Below, one piece after another: positions 43,867-56,172 of a stretch of 64,000 nucleotides of DNA (positions are counted from its first letter, which is position 1; each line of letters starts with the position of its first letter). Under the pieces are notes generated by a model that saw only the letters and a list, made by a program, of their open reading frames with translations, ran no database searches and had not been told where the DNA came from. The stretch is taken from NCBI RefSeq assembly GCF_905147045.1, contig NC_065897.1:5843001-5907000 (forward strand), given 5' to 3'. The position numbers and the translations under genes are program-made. The DNA is from Nymphalis io. Taxonomy: Eukaryota > Arthropoda > Insecta > Lepidoptera > Nymphalidae.

Positions 43867-46374
43867 TATACTATTTTAAATTTAGAATACGAGGTTGCAA
43901 TCTCAATCACCGAAATAATGAGCAAAATTTCCGCTGAATCGGTTTAGTAAAACTGGTATAAAATTTATTTGCAAGATTTAAGTTGAACACATTAGCCTTT
44001 GCACATTGTAACCGGTAGCGGTAGTACGCAACATGTACTTACTACTTAATCTTACAAAAAAAAGAATGAGGTGTTAGTTGCAAAATATATTATAAGAAAA
44101 AAATATATACGTATACCACTTCTATGAAGGCTTACTGAACGAAGTCTATATATAATAATTATGATTTTTTCCTATACAATCAATATGTAACAAAGGGATA
44201 CCGTTTCAAGTCCAGTTCCATTAATCATTTCTGTATTGCTTTGTTTCGCTATTTATACTTAAAGAAACAGTAAATATGATAGTAATAGTGATGGGAAAAG
44301 AGATATAATTATATATTATTATTGCTATTGTCATTTTTTTTTTGTATTTTTAAACAATTACCGCCATTTTGAATATCATCTTAGCTTATAATTTGACTGA
44401 CATAAAATGTCCAGGCGGCGTTAAGTCTGCCTTTGAGTGCAATTGTCTGCGATCAATAAAGTTAAAATAAATAACGGTTGATTATAACCATATTTACAAA
44501 TCTACGTCTGTATTTATGATGTGTTTTGTAAGCGTCGCCTTGTCGTTGTTTTAATACCGTTGTAAGTTTTATTTTTTATTTTATTAAAACGCTATTATAT
44601 ACGGTATATTATCTTAAATAATTTTATTCCTGAATTATTGAAATGTAACTTAAATGTAAGTTTAAACCCCTACCGGTTTATTTATCATATGTCTATGGCT
44701 GTAATAATTAATTTAATGATATAAAGTTGTTAATTAATCCATAAACATATAAATAAATAACAGAAGCAGATAGGAAAAATGAGTTTACATTGAAATAAAT
44801 TTAATTGAATTAGCTGTCAGGAAACGTATTTTCGTATTAAATTAGTGTTATATTAATTATGCTCTACTCACAAAATTATACTTTTTAATTTGATTTCTAT
44901 CTATCTTTTCATAATCATGAAGTTAATTGATGGTCATTAAAGAGTTGAGGAGAAAAAAGACATATTACGGCTACTTTCACACAAAGTGATTGTTTTTTAA
45001 GTAAAGCTTCTATCACATTGAAATTCGATTTTTGAGGGTTAAATTTCATCTACATTTTACCTTTTCCGTCTTTCAGCGATATTTCATTTCAGTCCAATAA
45101 GTTTTTGCGATTTCAATAGTTCGGTAGACTTGAGTGAGATGAGAAATCTTAGGATTGAGAAGTGAACACATTTTACATCCTCGAAATGATTAAAAATTTT
45201 GTACAGAATTTTCAAATATTTGGTATTTTATCTACACATATAATAAAGCTAAGGGTAAACTTTAAGTGTGTGTTTTTTTTTAAATGCGACTCTTATAGTA
45301 ATTTTTATCTGTTTAAGTACTAAATATAAAATTAAAAAATAATATATCTGAAGATTCGTCTGTATGTATGTCTTTCCCCGTATCTTGTGAAAACTACTTG
45401 AAAAAGTTTGATGAAACTTAGTATTTTAACTGTTTTAGTATAAGGTTACTGTAAATATTTTAGTCTATCTTAAGTCTAAGATAAGATATGTCTAATATGA
45501 GAAGATAAGTGTTTTAATACCACTTGTGACTTTACACGTTTAAAGAGAATTTATACATGCCTGACAACCCTTTAATGACTTTGTAATCTAAGAAACATCA
45601 CTACCAAATTCGGTTCTGTAAGATTTAAAGTTAAGAAATAGGAATTTCAGATACCTCCGACACCTTGCAATCTCTTTTGGGAATTGGAATTTCGTGAGAC
45701 CCGTTCTAAGCTGAAGTCTACTCAATAAATTGAAGATACCAACGGATCTAACGATCTATAGCTTTCATGGGTAACTTCAGCGGTACGTAACAACTTCAAA
45801 ATGTCATTAAAAATATCCACGGTGTACATATCTTAAGACATAACGATACATGATTATAATAAATTAAAATATTAAAAAACTAGCGCCTTTAAAAAAATAT
45901 TGAGTACCGTTTTAAATATCTTCTTATATACTTTATATCTATAAAAAATCGAACATAACAAGTACTTATTAAGTTTTACACTTATAAAGTACAGTCACAT
46001 TTGATACATTGTACGTAATGAACAAAGCGTGGTAAACTTAATCAGGCAAATTAGTTACATTATTCCGTTCATTAGTCAAACGTTCGCTGGAATGCCTTAG
46101 ATTCAGTTAGATTTAATTGTAAGCATATACCAAAGCGCATATATTCATCCTAAGCGTTGATGATTGCACGGTAGAATAGTTCTTATTTTCATAGATCTAA
46201 GGTTCTTAAATGGTCCCAGAAGATTTTACTTGCAATGTTTTGTAGTAGCCTAAGTATTTTTTTTTTGTTATACAGACAAGATATAGTTAATATTATTCTA
46301 AAAACACCTTTAGTTATTGTTTCTTTTAATACAAGCTTGTTTTCAAAGAATTATTAATTATTTTCATATTTCCT
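43867..46374. other. Long AT-rich stretch without a gene
   Basis: No gene is seen. A weak repeat-like patch at 45340-45425 (TCGTCTGTATGTATGTC, TCTTGTGAAAACTACTTG) has the look of common insect repeat ends but cannot be assigned. Confidence 0.5.
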
Positions 46375-46452
46375 TCCAAGTCTGGTCAGAATCGAACCGG
46401 CGAACCTTTTATCGCTAGGCAGTCCATATATAGTTGACCTATTGAGCTAAAA
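46375..46452 (-). mobile_element. SINE-I, tRNA-like head
   Basis: The minus strand reads TTAGCTCAATAGGTCAAC (box A TAGCTCAATAGG), then GGTTCGCCGGTTCGATTCTG (box B GGTTCGATTCT). The arms around these do not fold into a proper cloverleaf by eye. The sequence continues into ACCAGACTTGGAAGG, as in a SINE. It is the only copy of this family here. A decayed tRNA is the alternative. Confidence 0.6.
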
Positions 46453-46626
46453 ATCATGATAAATAAAAGTGAAGAAAAAACCTTTTAGAGATTCTTTTAC
46501 TAAAAATATATTTCATTTTGTCAAAGATAAATAACTTTTATGTCATCTTATTCAATTCTGATATCAAATTGTGATGAATGATATTATTACCGTAAAATGT
46601 TATATACTTTTAATACATTATATATC

Positions 46627-46860
46627 TTAGATGGCCTAGTTAATAAGACATGTTGATCTTAATCGGAGTTCTGTAGTTCATATCCAGGCAAGGACAATAG
46701 GTATTAGCTTTCTTTTATTTATAACCCATTTCGTCCTAAGTGGTAAAGGAAAAATTATATATCAAGTATAAAAATCAAGTATATGCACAAAGCCGTAGTA
46801 ACGCAGTGTAACAATATACGCTCCAAACCTTCAAAAAAGTAGGGAGCTTTACCAGTCACA
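46627..46860 (+). mobile_element. SINE-B variant, badly worn
   Basis: The head TCTTAGATGGCCTAGTTAATA carries box A, and GTAGTTCATATCCAGGCAAGG is a box B remnant. The later blocks TATAACCCATTTCGTCC and AGTGGTAAAGGAAAAAT follow, then GCTCCAAACCTTC. Confidence 0.65.
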
Positions 46861-46904
46861 TGTCAATTAAGGGATCCGTTCTTATTATAATAATACATAC
46901 GTAA

Positions 46905-47228
46905 CTGCTTCGTTGGTCTAATGGCTAACAAGCCACAAGTCAGGTCGATAAAATGTTATTTGGTATTTCTGTCGAAGATACAGCTACCGATAAGCTGCCC
47001 AGAGTCTAGAAATTGGATGTGTATACACTCTCATGCCTCGGAAAGCACGTAAAGCCGTCGGTCAAGCGCCTGATCTCTTTTGGGTTCTGTCGGATTGCCA
47101 TCGCAACGGATTATGAGAATGAGGAATAGAGAGATACATCTGTGTTTGCGCACACACTTGTGCTCTGTAATATGTCTTGCGCAGTTGGCTAATCTCCCTT
47201 AACATTGACTGCCATGGCCATCTTCCTT
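46905..47228 (+). mobile_element. SINE-C, near full length
   Basis: Box A TGGTCTAATGG is kept; box B is lost by deletion. The body is complete: GTATTTCTGTCGAAGATAC, GCCCAGAGTCTAGAAATTGG, GCCTCGGAAAGCACGTAAAG, CCGTCGGTC, ATCTGTGTTTGCGCACACAC and TTGCGCAGTTGGCTAATCTCC. This copy gives the fullest view of the SINE-C 3' half. Confidence 0.92.
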
Positions 47229-48106
47229 AATATATATTATAATATATATTATATATACTAAAACAGCTAAAATACTATACTAATTTCATCAAAATATTAA
47301 TATATATTTTTTAAATTTATATTTATGCAGATAAAAATTACTATTCATGTGTCATACATTTTTTCTTGAAAACATTTTGCAACAAAGTTTTAAATTAGAA
47401 CAAATGTAAAATATACCGAAACTCATGCTTAGTTCTTTCCCAAATACAGAAAATTCATCATCAAAGTAAGTTTCAAGGAAAAACAACGAAAACGCGGTGA
47501 AATATTTTAAAATTCGGTCTCAGCTTGTTAGCGTGTATGAGGTGTCTTTTCTACAGTGCGTCCCGCAGAAATAACAAGCTACTTGTTTCTAGATAGAGTA
47601 CTGACCTAGAAAATATTATTACAATTGAAAACAGTTGCAAGTTTCTGTTAATGATCCGACTCTTTCAACATAGACTATTTTTATACCCATAAAAAATAGT
47701 CTGTAAAGTATTAATCATGGGAACCCTGTAAATGTTTTTTTTAATTATCTAGATTCATGTATAGTAAATAATTCTAATATTAAAAATAAAATTTATAAAC
47801 TGATTATTTATTATTAAATGTAAACAAAAACGATAAAATGAATTTGTTGTATTTTTTTTTTATATTTAAATTGTTTTAGTTAACTTGTATATATTACAAT
47901 TTATTTATATTGAGTGGTTTACTACATAAAAAAAGAAAATTGGTTCATTAACAAAAAGAGTATGATACTAAACTGTTTTATCGTAACCCATTCATATGTA
48001 GATAAAACAGTCCTATTTTATGATTATAAGTAACTTATCACTTCGGCTCACTGTTAGAATAGTAAAAAAAATGCTTGTTGTATGACTAAGAAGATAATTA
48101 ATTTAT
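47229..48106. other. AT-rich stretch without a gene
   Basis: Nothing recognised. Confidence 0.55.
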
Positions 48107-48386
48107 TATATATAGGCGGCCGAGTAAATGGGCCAACCGATGGTAAGTGGTCACCAACACCCATAAACATTGGCATTGTAAGAAATGTTTACCATCGCTT
48201 ACATCGCCAATGCGCCACCAACCTTAGGAACTAAGATGTTATGTCCCTTGTACCTGTAATTATACCGGCGCACTCACCCTTTAAACCGGAATACAACAAT
48301 ACAAAGTACTGCTGTTTTGCGGAAGAATATCTGATGAGTAAGTGGTACTTACCTAGACGAGCTTGCACAAAGCCCTAGCACCAGTA
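48107..48386 (-). mobile_element. SINE-A, full length
   Basis: All blocks are present in reverse, from GGCGGCCGAGTAAATGGGCC to GAGCTTGCACAAAGCCCTAGC. The long A/T tail is replaced by TATATA. Confidence 0.92.
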
Positions 48387-48915
48387 GAAAATAAACAGAA
48401 TTACCATTGCATTGTAAAAAATACTGGCTGCGATGGCTTTTAATCACACGGAGTTTAATATGTATAAGCATTGTATATGATGATTCCTCTTCCGTTAGGT
48501 TCTGTATAGTTCCAAGGTGGTCCCATCTCAATCCCATTTGTATAAGGCATTGTTAGGTTTTTATTTCTAGTGTACGAGCGAAAGAGATATTTTATAGTTT
48601 TTTGTATCACTAGAAAATATACGAAGCCTCGCCACAAGATTTTATTTAAGATCTGTGCAAGTATTTTCAATGTACGTATATATTGAAAAGACTCGCACTT
48701 AAGTCATATATATAAATGTATAGGTATACATATGTATAGGTACATATATTTTTAACACGTAAAGTTCAATATTTACGACATTCGCAGAGTTTCAGATTAC
48801 GTTATATTTTATGGTTTTTGTATTATCAAACTGAGATAATAATAAAAACTTACAGAGTCGTAAAATTCTTTCAACGGTAGCTATATTGATTTTTTTATTT
48901 ATTATTAATTTTAAA
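48387..48915. other. Stretch without a recognised gene
   Basis: Two overlapping minus-strand frames (48349-48670) have no known motif. Nothing else is recognised. Confidence 0.5.
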
Positions 48916-49584
48916 GCAAGAAATTTCTTCTTTCAAAAGAAGCCTCAGAGGAAGTGGACCTGGCGAAGCCCCGATAACGTGACAAGGAACGAGATAGACT
49001 TTATCGTTTCGAATAAAAGGCACATATTTAGAGATGTTACAGTGATCAACAGGTTTAATACCGGAAGTGATCACCGCTTGGTTCGAGGCACTCTAAATAT
49101 CGAGTTCAAAGCCGAAAGATCGAGAATGATGAGGTCTACTCTCCGACCTACCATGCTCCAAGCTGCTCAAGGCTCCGAAAAGTTCCAAATGGAACTTCAA
49201 AATCAATTCACCGCGTTGGAAACCGTAAGCAGCATTGATGAGAAAACTGACACGCTGGTCAAAATACTGCAAAACACATCCCGCAAGTGTTTTCCGCCAC
49301 AGAGAAGAGACAACGCACCAAAACTCTCTGCTGAGACACTCGAGTTCATGAGAAAACGACGAGAACTACCATCGTTTTTGTCAGATAAGGCCTTAAACCG
49401 AACAATAAAAACGCTGACGCGACGCGATCTCCGACGCTCCAATACCCGTGCCATCAAGGCTGCGATTGAGCAAAATCGGGGATCGAAAGTATTCGCTCGC
49501 AAGTTTGGGAGGCCGCGTCTGACAAAACTTAAAACTGAAAATGGTGGGTCGTTACCTCTAGGCCTGAGATTGTCGGAAAAGTAG
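48916..49584 (+). pseudogene. RTE LINE endonuclease C-terminal fragment
   Basis: Homology begins at about FFQKKPQRKWTWRSPD. RNEIDFIV and GSDHRLVRG follow, matching the C-terminal part of an AP-type (exonuclease-endonuclease-phosphatase) domain with its SDH catalytic motif. This enzyme nicks target DNA to prime reverse transcription. A charged linker comes next, up to a stop at 49582-49584. The last ~15 codons are already out of the ancestral frame (another frame reads VVTSRPEIVGKVER). The N-terminal half of the domain is missing. The nominal ATG at 48886 lies in unrelated flanking DNA. Confidence 0.88.
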
Positions 49585-49652
49585 AGAGAGCTCTCCAAGG
49601 AGCTCTCGGTCGTTGACCAAGGCGAGATTAGGGCGGCTCTAGAACAGCTTAA

Positions 49653-50473
49653 AACAACAAAGCCCCGGGAGATGACGGAATCACAACAGAGTTGCTTAAG
49701 TCAGGCGGGACTCCGGTCCTGAAAGAGCTAGCAAGCCTCTTTAATTCCGTCATCCAACACGGCAGACCCCGGAAACGTAGAGCGGGAGTGAGGTGGTACT
49801 GTTTTTCAAGAAAGGTGATAAAACCCTCTTGAAAAACTACAGACCAATCTCCCTCCTGAGTCACGTGTATAAGCTGTTTTCAAGAGTCGTCACGAACCGT
49901 CCGGCCAGATGACTTGACGAGTTCCAGCCCCCAGAGCAAGCCGGCTTTCGATCAGGCTACAGCACCGTGGACCACATGCATACTGTTCGGCAGATTGTGC
50001 AGAAAACCGAAGAGTACAATCAGCCGCTGTGTATGGCAGTGCTCGACTCATTGCAGAGATATCATATCGACTGGAGATATATCGAGGTACTGAGATGTCT
50101 GTACAACGCCGCTACAATGGCTGTCCACATCCAGGACTGTAAGACGAAGGCGATCCAACTGCGCAGAGGGGTGAGACAGGGGGATGTAATATCCCCGAAA
50201 CTGTTCACCAACGCGTTGGAAGACGTTTTCAAGACGCTGGATTGGACTGAGTTTGGAGTCAATGTAAACAGCGAGTACATCTCACACCTTCGATTTGCCA
50301 ACGATATCGTCATCATAGCAGAGTCGCTGGAACAACTCACCGAAATGCTGCGTAGCCTAGGCGAATCTTCCCGGTGTGTCGGTCTCGGTATAAACCTGGA
50401 CAAGGTCATGTTCAATAGGCATGTCGTGCCGGGACCGATATACGTCGAGGGGAAACCTCTCGAAGTTGTTAGT
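49653..50473 (+). pseudogene. RTE LINE reverse transcriptase domain, broken
   Basis: The frame starting at 49653 reads NNKAPGDDGITTELLKSGG. From 49793, in another frame, come VVLFFKKGDKTLLKNYRPIS, then a TGA stop, then EQAGFRSGYSTVDHMHTVRQ, LRRGVRQGDVISPKLFTNAL and ISHLRFANDIVIIAESLEQL. The usual active-site pair FADD is FAND here (50294-50305), so one catalytic aspartate is an asparagine. The segment carrying the first catalytic aspartate, expected just before AVLDSLQRYHIDW (about 50035), is deleted. A TAA at 50474 replaces an expected glutamine codon. It cannot encode an active polymerase. Confidence 0.88.
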
Positions 50474-50476
50474 TAA

Positions 50477-51055
50477 TATACCTACCTAGGACAGATAATA
50501 CAAGTCGGTAGGAACAACTTCGAGAAGGAAGCCGATCGACGAATTCGCTTGGGATGGGCAGCATTTGGCAACCTTCGTCAAGTCCTCAACTCGCCTATAC
50601 CGCAATGTTTGAAGTCGAAAGTCTTCAACCAATGCGTCTTACCTGCCATGACATACGGTGCCGAAACGTGGACACTAACTGCGGGACTAGTCCACAAATT
50701 CAAAGTCACTCAGCGTGCTATGGAGCGAGCTATGCTCGGAGTATCTTTGAAGGATAAGATCAGAAATGAGATTATCCGGAAAAGAACCGGAGTTACCGAC
50801 ATAGCTTGCAAAATTAGCAGGCTGAAGTGGCAGTGGGCTGGTCACGTATGTGACCGATGGCCGTTGGAGCAGACGAGTCCTAGAGTGGAGACCGCGAATC
50901 GGCAAACGCAGCGTAGGGCACCCTCCAGCCAGGTGGACCGACGACCTTAAGAAGGTGGCGGGCACCAACTGGTTGCGGAAGGCGGAGGACAGGGAGCTTT
51001 GGCGCACCTTGGGAGAGGCCTATGTTCAGCAGTGGACAACGATTGACTGTTGATT
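50477..51055 (+). pseudogene. RTE LINE protein C-terminus, frameshifted
   Basis: After the TAA the same frame continues with YTYLGQIIQ, GWAAFGNLRQVLNSPIPQ and VLPAMTYGAETWTL up to about 50850. The ancestral frame then shifts and reads RPRIGKRSVGHPPARWTDD, TNWLRKAEDRELWRTLGEAY and QQWTTIDC, with a stop at 51051-51053. This tail of repeated Trp- and Arg-rich motifs is typical of RTE proteins. Its biochemical role is not well known. Confidence 0.87.
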
Positions 51056-51184
51056 GAAGCAATAAGAACTTGGCTAGAAGTATGCTCTACGTCAGTAGAT
51101 CAATATTTATTCTAGGGCGTTGTGCAATCCCATCTACGTAAGTATCTAATAATCAATTATACTACTAACAATTATCAATAACTT

Positions 51185-51505
51185 TTAATGGGGTGTTCGA
51201 TTTGATACTTGAGTGAACCAATGTAATGACAAGAGTTATAAAATCTAGTTCCCATGCTCCATTGATATTATGTGGCGATTAATATTTCTTACACTGCCAC
51301 GTCTACGATGATGACTGTTAGCGAATGTACACACTTTTCTGATTATTTAAAGTTAAAAAATATCACATTACCTCGACGTACGTTCGACAAAGTACGTTGG
51401 GCATGTCAGGAACTGTTAATATTTTTTACAGAGTCAATGTCTATGGTCACCACTATGTGACCACTTAGCACTCACCATCAGGTAGCATCAGGCAGGACAA
51501 TAAAT
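51185..51505 (+). mobile_element. SINE-A, old, in two pieces
   Basis: The piece at 51190-51310 holds TTGAGTGAACCAATGTAATG and AATATTTCTTACACTGCC. The piece at 51405-51505 holds a second AGTCAATGTCTATGG and ACTCACCATCAGGTAGC. About 95 bp of unrelated DNA lies between. This may be one copy with an insertion, or two overlapping fragments. Confidence 0.55.
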
Positions 51506-51854
51506 AATTATAAAGAAACGAAATGTGAAATATATGAGCTAAAGTAATATCTATTTTCCTTATTAGAGGAGATGTTTAATTTGTCGCTATCGTAAGATAT
51601 ATTGCAATATCGTTCGAACATACTCAATAGGCACTTCATCATGGAGGCTTATAGCCGTTCTTACCGACTTCAATGAAACGGAAGTAACGTAAATGAAATT
51701 AATATATTATGTCTAATACTAGAAACGATTGAACACATTACTGTATAATTGTATAAATGATGAACAAATAAGGTTTATACATATACTATAAAAAGTCTAT
51801 AAAATATTACGAATATATTTTTTTTAAATTAAAGTACCCAAGCAAATAGTTGAA
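51506..51854. other. AT-rich stretch without a gene
   Basis: Nothing recognised. Confidence 0.5.
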
Positions 51855-52012
51855 ATTGCTTAGTGGTTAGAACACCCAATAGTTAACAGAAAGAATGTGG
51901 CTACAAACCTTAATAAGCATCACTGAATTTTCATCTGCTTAATTTGTGTTTACGTAGTGGTTCTGCTCAAAAGGACACCTTAGCCCAGCAGTGTGACATT
52001 TACAGGCTGAAA
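51855..52012 (+). mobile_element. SINE-B, old, large internal deletion
   Basis: The head remnant TTGCTTAGTGGTTAGAACAC is followed by AGCATCACTGAATTTTCATC, TGCTTAATTTGTGTTTA, and then directly by CTCAAAAGGACACCTTAGCC and AGTGTGACATTTACAGGC. Confidence 0.72.
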
Positions 52013-52074
52013 CTTTACTTTACTTTAAGCAAACATCTTATATCTCATGGCTAAAGACATATTATCAAATTATT

Positions 52075-52150
52075 TCTATAAGCATTGGTGACCATTCACC
52101 AACTAATGGTCCATTTCCCCGAATCCCTTTTATGAATGCAAAAAAAAAGA
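52075..52150 (+). mobile_element. SINE-A 3' tail, old
   Basis: ATTTCTATAAGCATTGGTGACC is followed by ATTCACCAACTAATGGTCC and an A-rich end. It lies 60 bp after a SINE-B remnant. Confidence 0.5.
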
Positions 52151-54534
52151 TAACTTTCATTCATTTTATACGAGAAATAATACTCCTAATCCTAATAATA
52201 ATCCTATATCGCTGATAACGGTTTTTAAAATAAAAAACGATTCCAGCACTCCATAATATACCTAGTGGCTTAAATAACATATTTCGTTATTTGTTTCAGT
52301 TAAGAGTTTTTCACATTGAAAAAAAATATTTCTCCAATATTTAATTGCCGGATCTTATTAGCATAACATTTTTAACGTCAGTCTTCTACTACTTCGTTGC
52401 ACTTATCTCAGCTTATATGCCGTTAAATTGAGATCACTTTAAAAATACGTAGCGTTCACTGCGGGAGTTATAACAATTACACACAGCTTTAAATGAACAT
52501 GAAGACAAAATGAAATATATAAATGATCAGCAACCAAAATATTTTGAAGACAATGCCAAAATATAACAATAAAACGACTTCCATATTTTTTTTGCCAACA
52601 TAACTTTGGGCTCGTTGTATGATTGTATTCGCCAGTTAATTCATTTATCAAATTCATATCTTATGAACACAATCAAATGTTACTCTTCATCCGACAATCG
52701 ATGAGCACAAGGAGCTGAAAATTATAATTAATAAAATCCTGAGTTCAAATTTCTATCAAGAATTTCTCAATATGAACCTGGAATTAAATTGAATTTAGTG
52801 GTATCGGCTAGGCGTTTTATCGGATTATGAAATGGAATGAATACAATACATACAACAATAATGTAAAAAGGAAGACATGAAAATAATGCTAACAGTATCA
52901 GATGAGAGAGATATATATGTATCTCTGTTTTAATATATTAATGTTCGCTACGTGTTCGAAATTCGAAAATAATTATTATTGAAAATTTGAGGAAAACAAT
53001 TTTAATTTGCTTGTTTTGAACATTTTTTTTTCTATTATTTTTTCCAAAAATGTTTTTGTTCATAGTTCATTCTATTCTTATTTCCAAACAAACAACAATT
53101 TCGTTTTTGCTTATTTATATCTAGATATGGTATAATATGGTTAGTCTATATTCTTTTACACATATTTAATTCATCAATACTGTGTTAGTGTTTAAGTCCA
53201 ATTCTGCTGCTATGTTGAGTCCTATTTTCAAAGGATGTCTGCAAGATATCGCTAATAATATATGTCTTAATCATAAAACAATGAGTATTTTATTCGATCA
53301 ATTACCTGGGATTCTTATTATATTCTACCATTATCATAAAGTGTTGTGAATAATAATCATAAAATATATGTTAAATAATAATTCAACTTCATTATCAATC
53401 AACTATTTTGAAAAGTAATCAATGATTTTGTAATATATGTCGATAAATAATAATTAGATGTGGGTGACTTACTATATGATACGCCGTTTAAAATACCAGT
53501 TTCCTATCCCGAGATAGTTTTTTTTATTTTAATTTACTCAGATGAACCTTCAAATAATATAATGAAATAAGAAGCATCCTAGTTGACAAAGAACACCTAC
53601 AGAAAAAAAATAATTAAAATCCGAATTGATAAACTCCTTCAATTTCAAGTCGCTTAACAATAATGTACAAATAAATATATAAAACCAATATTAATGTCGA
53701 AAAACAATGTTAATATTAAAATAGTTTAGGTATAAAGCAGCGAGCTATGTTATTAGCATACAATATACATATATAAATCTCTTCAAACGTCTGCAGATAG
53801 TAAGTATTTCGAATTCGCGGCGTTTCAAGTCAACATTCGAGCTGAAAGTTTGTTCATTAAACAAGTTACTGATTAGTTGATATCAATAATCTTAGTATGC
53901 GCCTCATTAAATAAATTCACTGCATATAACAGCATTCTATGAATTAATGAACGATTGAATGATTCTTAATTCATTCTGTCAATCAAAACAAGCTGTTACC
54001 TAATGTTACAGACATTAACAATATAACTAGTATTGTTATTACTAAACATTCAAATATGAGTCATATGCTATTTTGCTAGAATTCACTTAGTATATCATTC
54101 GTGAAATGTTGAAAGATGATTTATTGTAATACATATATGCTTTAAATTCTACAATTATTATCAAGAATCAAGTTAGAACAATATTAATTAATTATAATAT
54201 AATTTCAAAACCACAACCAGTTCTAATTAGAATAGTAAATAAAATCACAACAGTCAATTATAACAAGTAATTATAGCTTTGCGGTTAATTCTACAAAGCA
54301 ATATTGAGCAAAACACATTCATATAATGTTATTAGGAACAAACGATTACGCAGTTCACAAAAGTTTATACCGACAAATGTTCATCGCTCTCATAGCATTT
54401 AAATCAAATACTCGTTAGCCGGTTATTACTTATCCTTCGCTTTAATATTAATGGATAAATTCTACCAGTCATGCATTTAGATCTTCATTAATATCATATT
54501 TTAACCATCTAGCCATCTTCACAAAAGATATATT
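52151..54534. other. Long AT-rich stretch without a gene
   Basis: No gene, RNA gene or recognised repeat is seen. Confidence 0.6.
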
Positions 54535-54612
54535 GCAGAAGCTTGTGCGCAAACATTTTTACTACTACTACTGACGTAACAAGCGCGAATTTCATGTTAT
54601 TGTTGTAAAGAA
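54535..54612 (+). repeat. rep-L copy 3, partial
   Basis: TACTGACGTAACAAGCGCG, then AATTTCATGTTATTGTTG, matches the second block of rep-L (GACGT..CAAGCGC, AATTTCATATTCTTGT). The first block is missing. Confidence 0.4.
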
Positions 54613-55325
54613 CTTACACTTATCTTACTTATAAACGTTGTTTAGCTGGTGATTATTTTTACAATACTTCTCCTTTTTTCGAATATCAAATCACTAGTGA
54701 AAGAAAGAGCAAAATTATTGTTTAACTAAACAGCCGCTAAGCTATGCAAAATTTATAAGTAAGACCGTAGAATCTTAACTTCGTAAGCAAAAAAACACAA
54801 TCCATTAGATATTTTAACAGTGACTGACCAGTAATCGTACAAATCCTGTAATTGTAATACTGTGTGTACACTCCCACATATCACCATGCCTGTAATTTAT
54901 GAACGACATTCATTGCCGTGTCACTGCTATGTTAAATGTTACGGCCTCTGGGCGGCAGGCAATGGGACCGTATCTAGATTTATGTCTTTAATGTGATATT
55001 TTAGTAGTTAGCGGAATTGTTTTTTTACACATTAATGGAGAAAAATTTTAGAACTAACGAATAACCTCGGTTGCATATTTCGACGCACATTCAGCTTGAT
55101 TGTCGGAAAATTCAATTTTTTCATAAGCACGCTCGGACGTGTGCGCCGCAGTGAAACTGGTATCGCCTGCATTTTAAGCAAGTAATTTTCAAAGTTTTTA
55201 ACAACGATTTTACTGCTTAAGTATTTTAGGCACGTTACAAATTATCCAAATGACGAGCCTAATTGTTAAACATCTATTTTAAATTACAATTGAAACGTGC
55301 CTTTGAATCCAAATAAAACGTAAAC
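54613..55325. other. Stretch without a recognised gene
   Basis: Nothing recognised. The patch at 55110-55170 is richer in GC, with no identity. Confidence 0.45.
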
Positions 55326-55400
55326 CCTCTTAAATGTCCTGCTGTTGGGCAAAGACATCATCTCTGCTCCTCTTGAATTATTGGCTCGATTCGACTCTGC
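55326..55400 (-). mobile_element. SINE-B 3' scrap
   Basis: CTCTTAAATGTCCTGCTGTTG, GGCAAAGACATCATCTCTGC and TTGGCTCGATTCGA resemble the reversed SINE-B tail. Confidence 0.5.
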
Positions 55401-55746
55401 TTGATAAAAAACGATAAAAATATGATATCGGCATTTAAATCTAAGGGTCCACGTTTTATTTATATAATACTAGTAAAACACGACTTATGTTATCTTGCAT
55501 GTATACACCATGAATCATGACAATCCGCTCAACATAAAAATAAACATAGAGTATCAACTTTCATCGTAATTGGTCAACTGTGTCGAAATCTATTGATCTT
55601 AAACGGATATACCGATATTCATTTTTATATTTAAGCTTAGATAGCTTAATAAAATATGACATGTTATACCCTATTTTCTAACCGAGCAATGAATTAAAAA
55701 CAATATTGTTTTTCTAAGAAATTACGTCTTGTTAGCAAACATAAAT
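55401..55746. other. AT-rich stretch without a gene
   Basis: Nothing recognised. Confidence 0.5.
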
Positions 55747-56008
55747 TATACTTGGTGGTGGGGCTTTGTGCAATGCCGTTTAGGTAGGTGCCACCCACTC
55801 ATCAAAATATTCTACCGCCAAAAAGCAACATTCAGTATTGTCGTGTTCCGGTTGAAGGGCGAGTGAGCCAGTGTAACTACAGCCACAAAGGGCATAGTAT
55901 CTTAGTTTATCGAAGGTATTATCGAAGTAGGGAATGGTTGATATTTCTTACATTGCCAATGTTTATAGGCGGTGGTGATCACTTTCCATCAGGTGGCCCA
56001 TTTGCCGG
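55747..56008 (+). mobile_element. SINE-A, left part of an A/C chimera
   Basis: The 5' end GGTGGTGGGGCTTTGTGC is present and all main blocks follow to TTCCATCAGGTGGCCCATTT. About 20 bp before the normal A-tail, at GCCGGC, it passes straight into reversed SINE-C. The A-tail is missing. Confidence 0.88.
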
Positions 56009-56172
56009 CTTTACGTGCTTTCCGAGGCACGGGAGTGTACACATTCAACCTCTAACTCCGCTGCAATTGAGAATTTTCGACAGAAATACCCAATAACTTT
56101 TTACTAGCCCGACGTGGGATTTAAACCTAGGACGTCCAGTCTGCGGCCTTACATATAGCCACTAGACACATT
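56009..56172 (-). mobile_element. SINE-C 5' part, right part of an A/C chimera
   Basis: TTTACGTGCTTTCCGAGGC, ACGGGAGTGTACACATTC, TTTTCGACAGAAATACCC, AATAACTTTTTACTAGCCCG, GACGTGGGATTTAAACC (box B) and TAGCCACTAGACA (box A side) are all in reversed SINE-C order. Confidence 0.88.

Larger units (their letters stand above)
48916..51060 (+). mobile_element. RTE-clade LINE, 5'-truncated and dead
   Basis: A non-LTR retrotransposon begins abruptly inside its endonuclease domain. It continues through reverse transcriptase to the C-terminal tail of its protein. GC is near 50%, far above the flanks. Lesions seen are a frameshift near 49545, a deletion near 49595, a one-base loss in an A-run near 49651, another frameshift near 49780, stops at 49910-49912 and 50474-50476, a deletion near 50035 removing the first catalytic region of the polymerase, and a frameshift near 50850. 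RTE assignment rests on the protein style and on a related tail at 62405-62516 that ends in a trinucleotide repeat. Confidence 0.9.
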
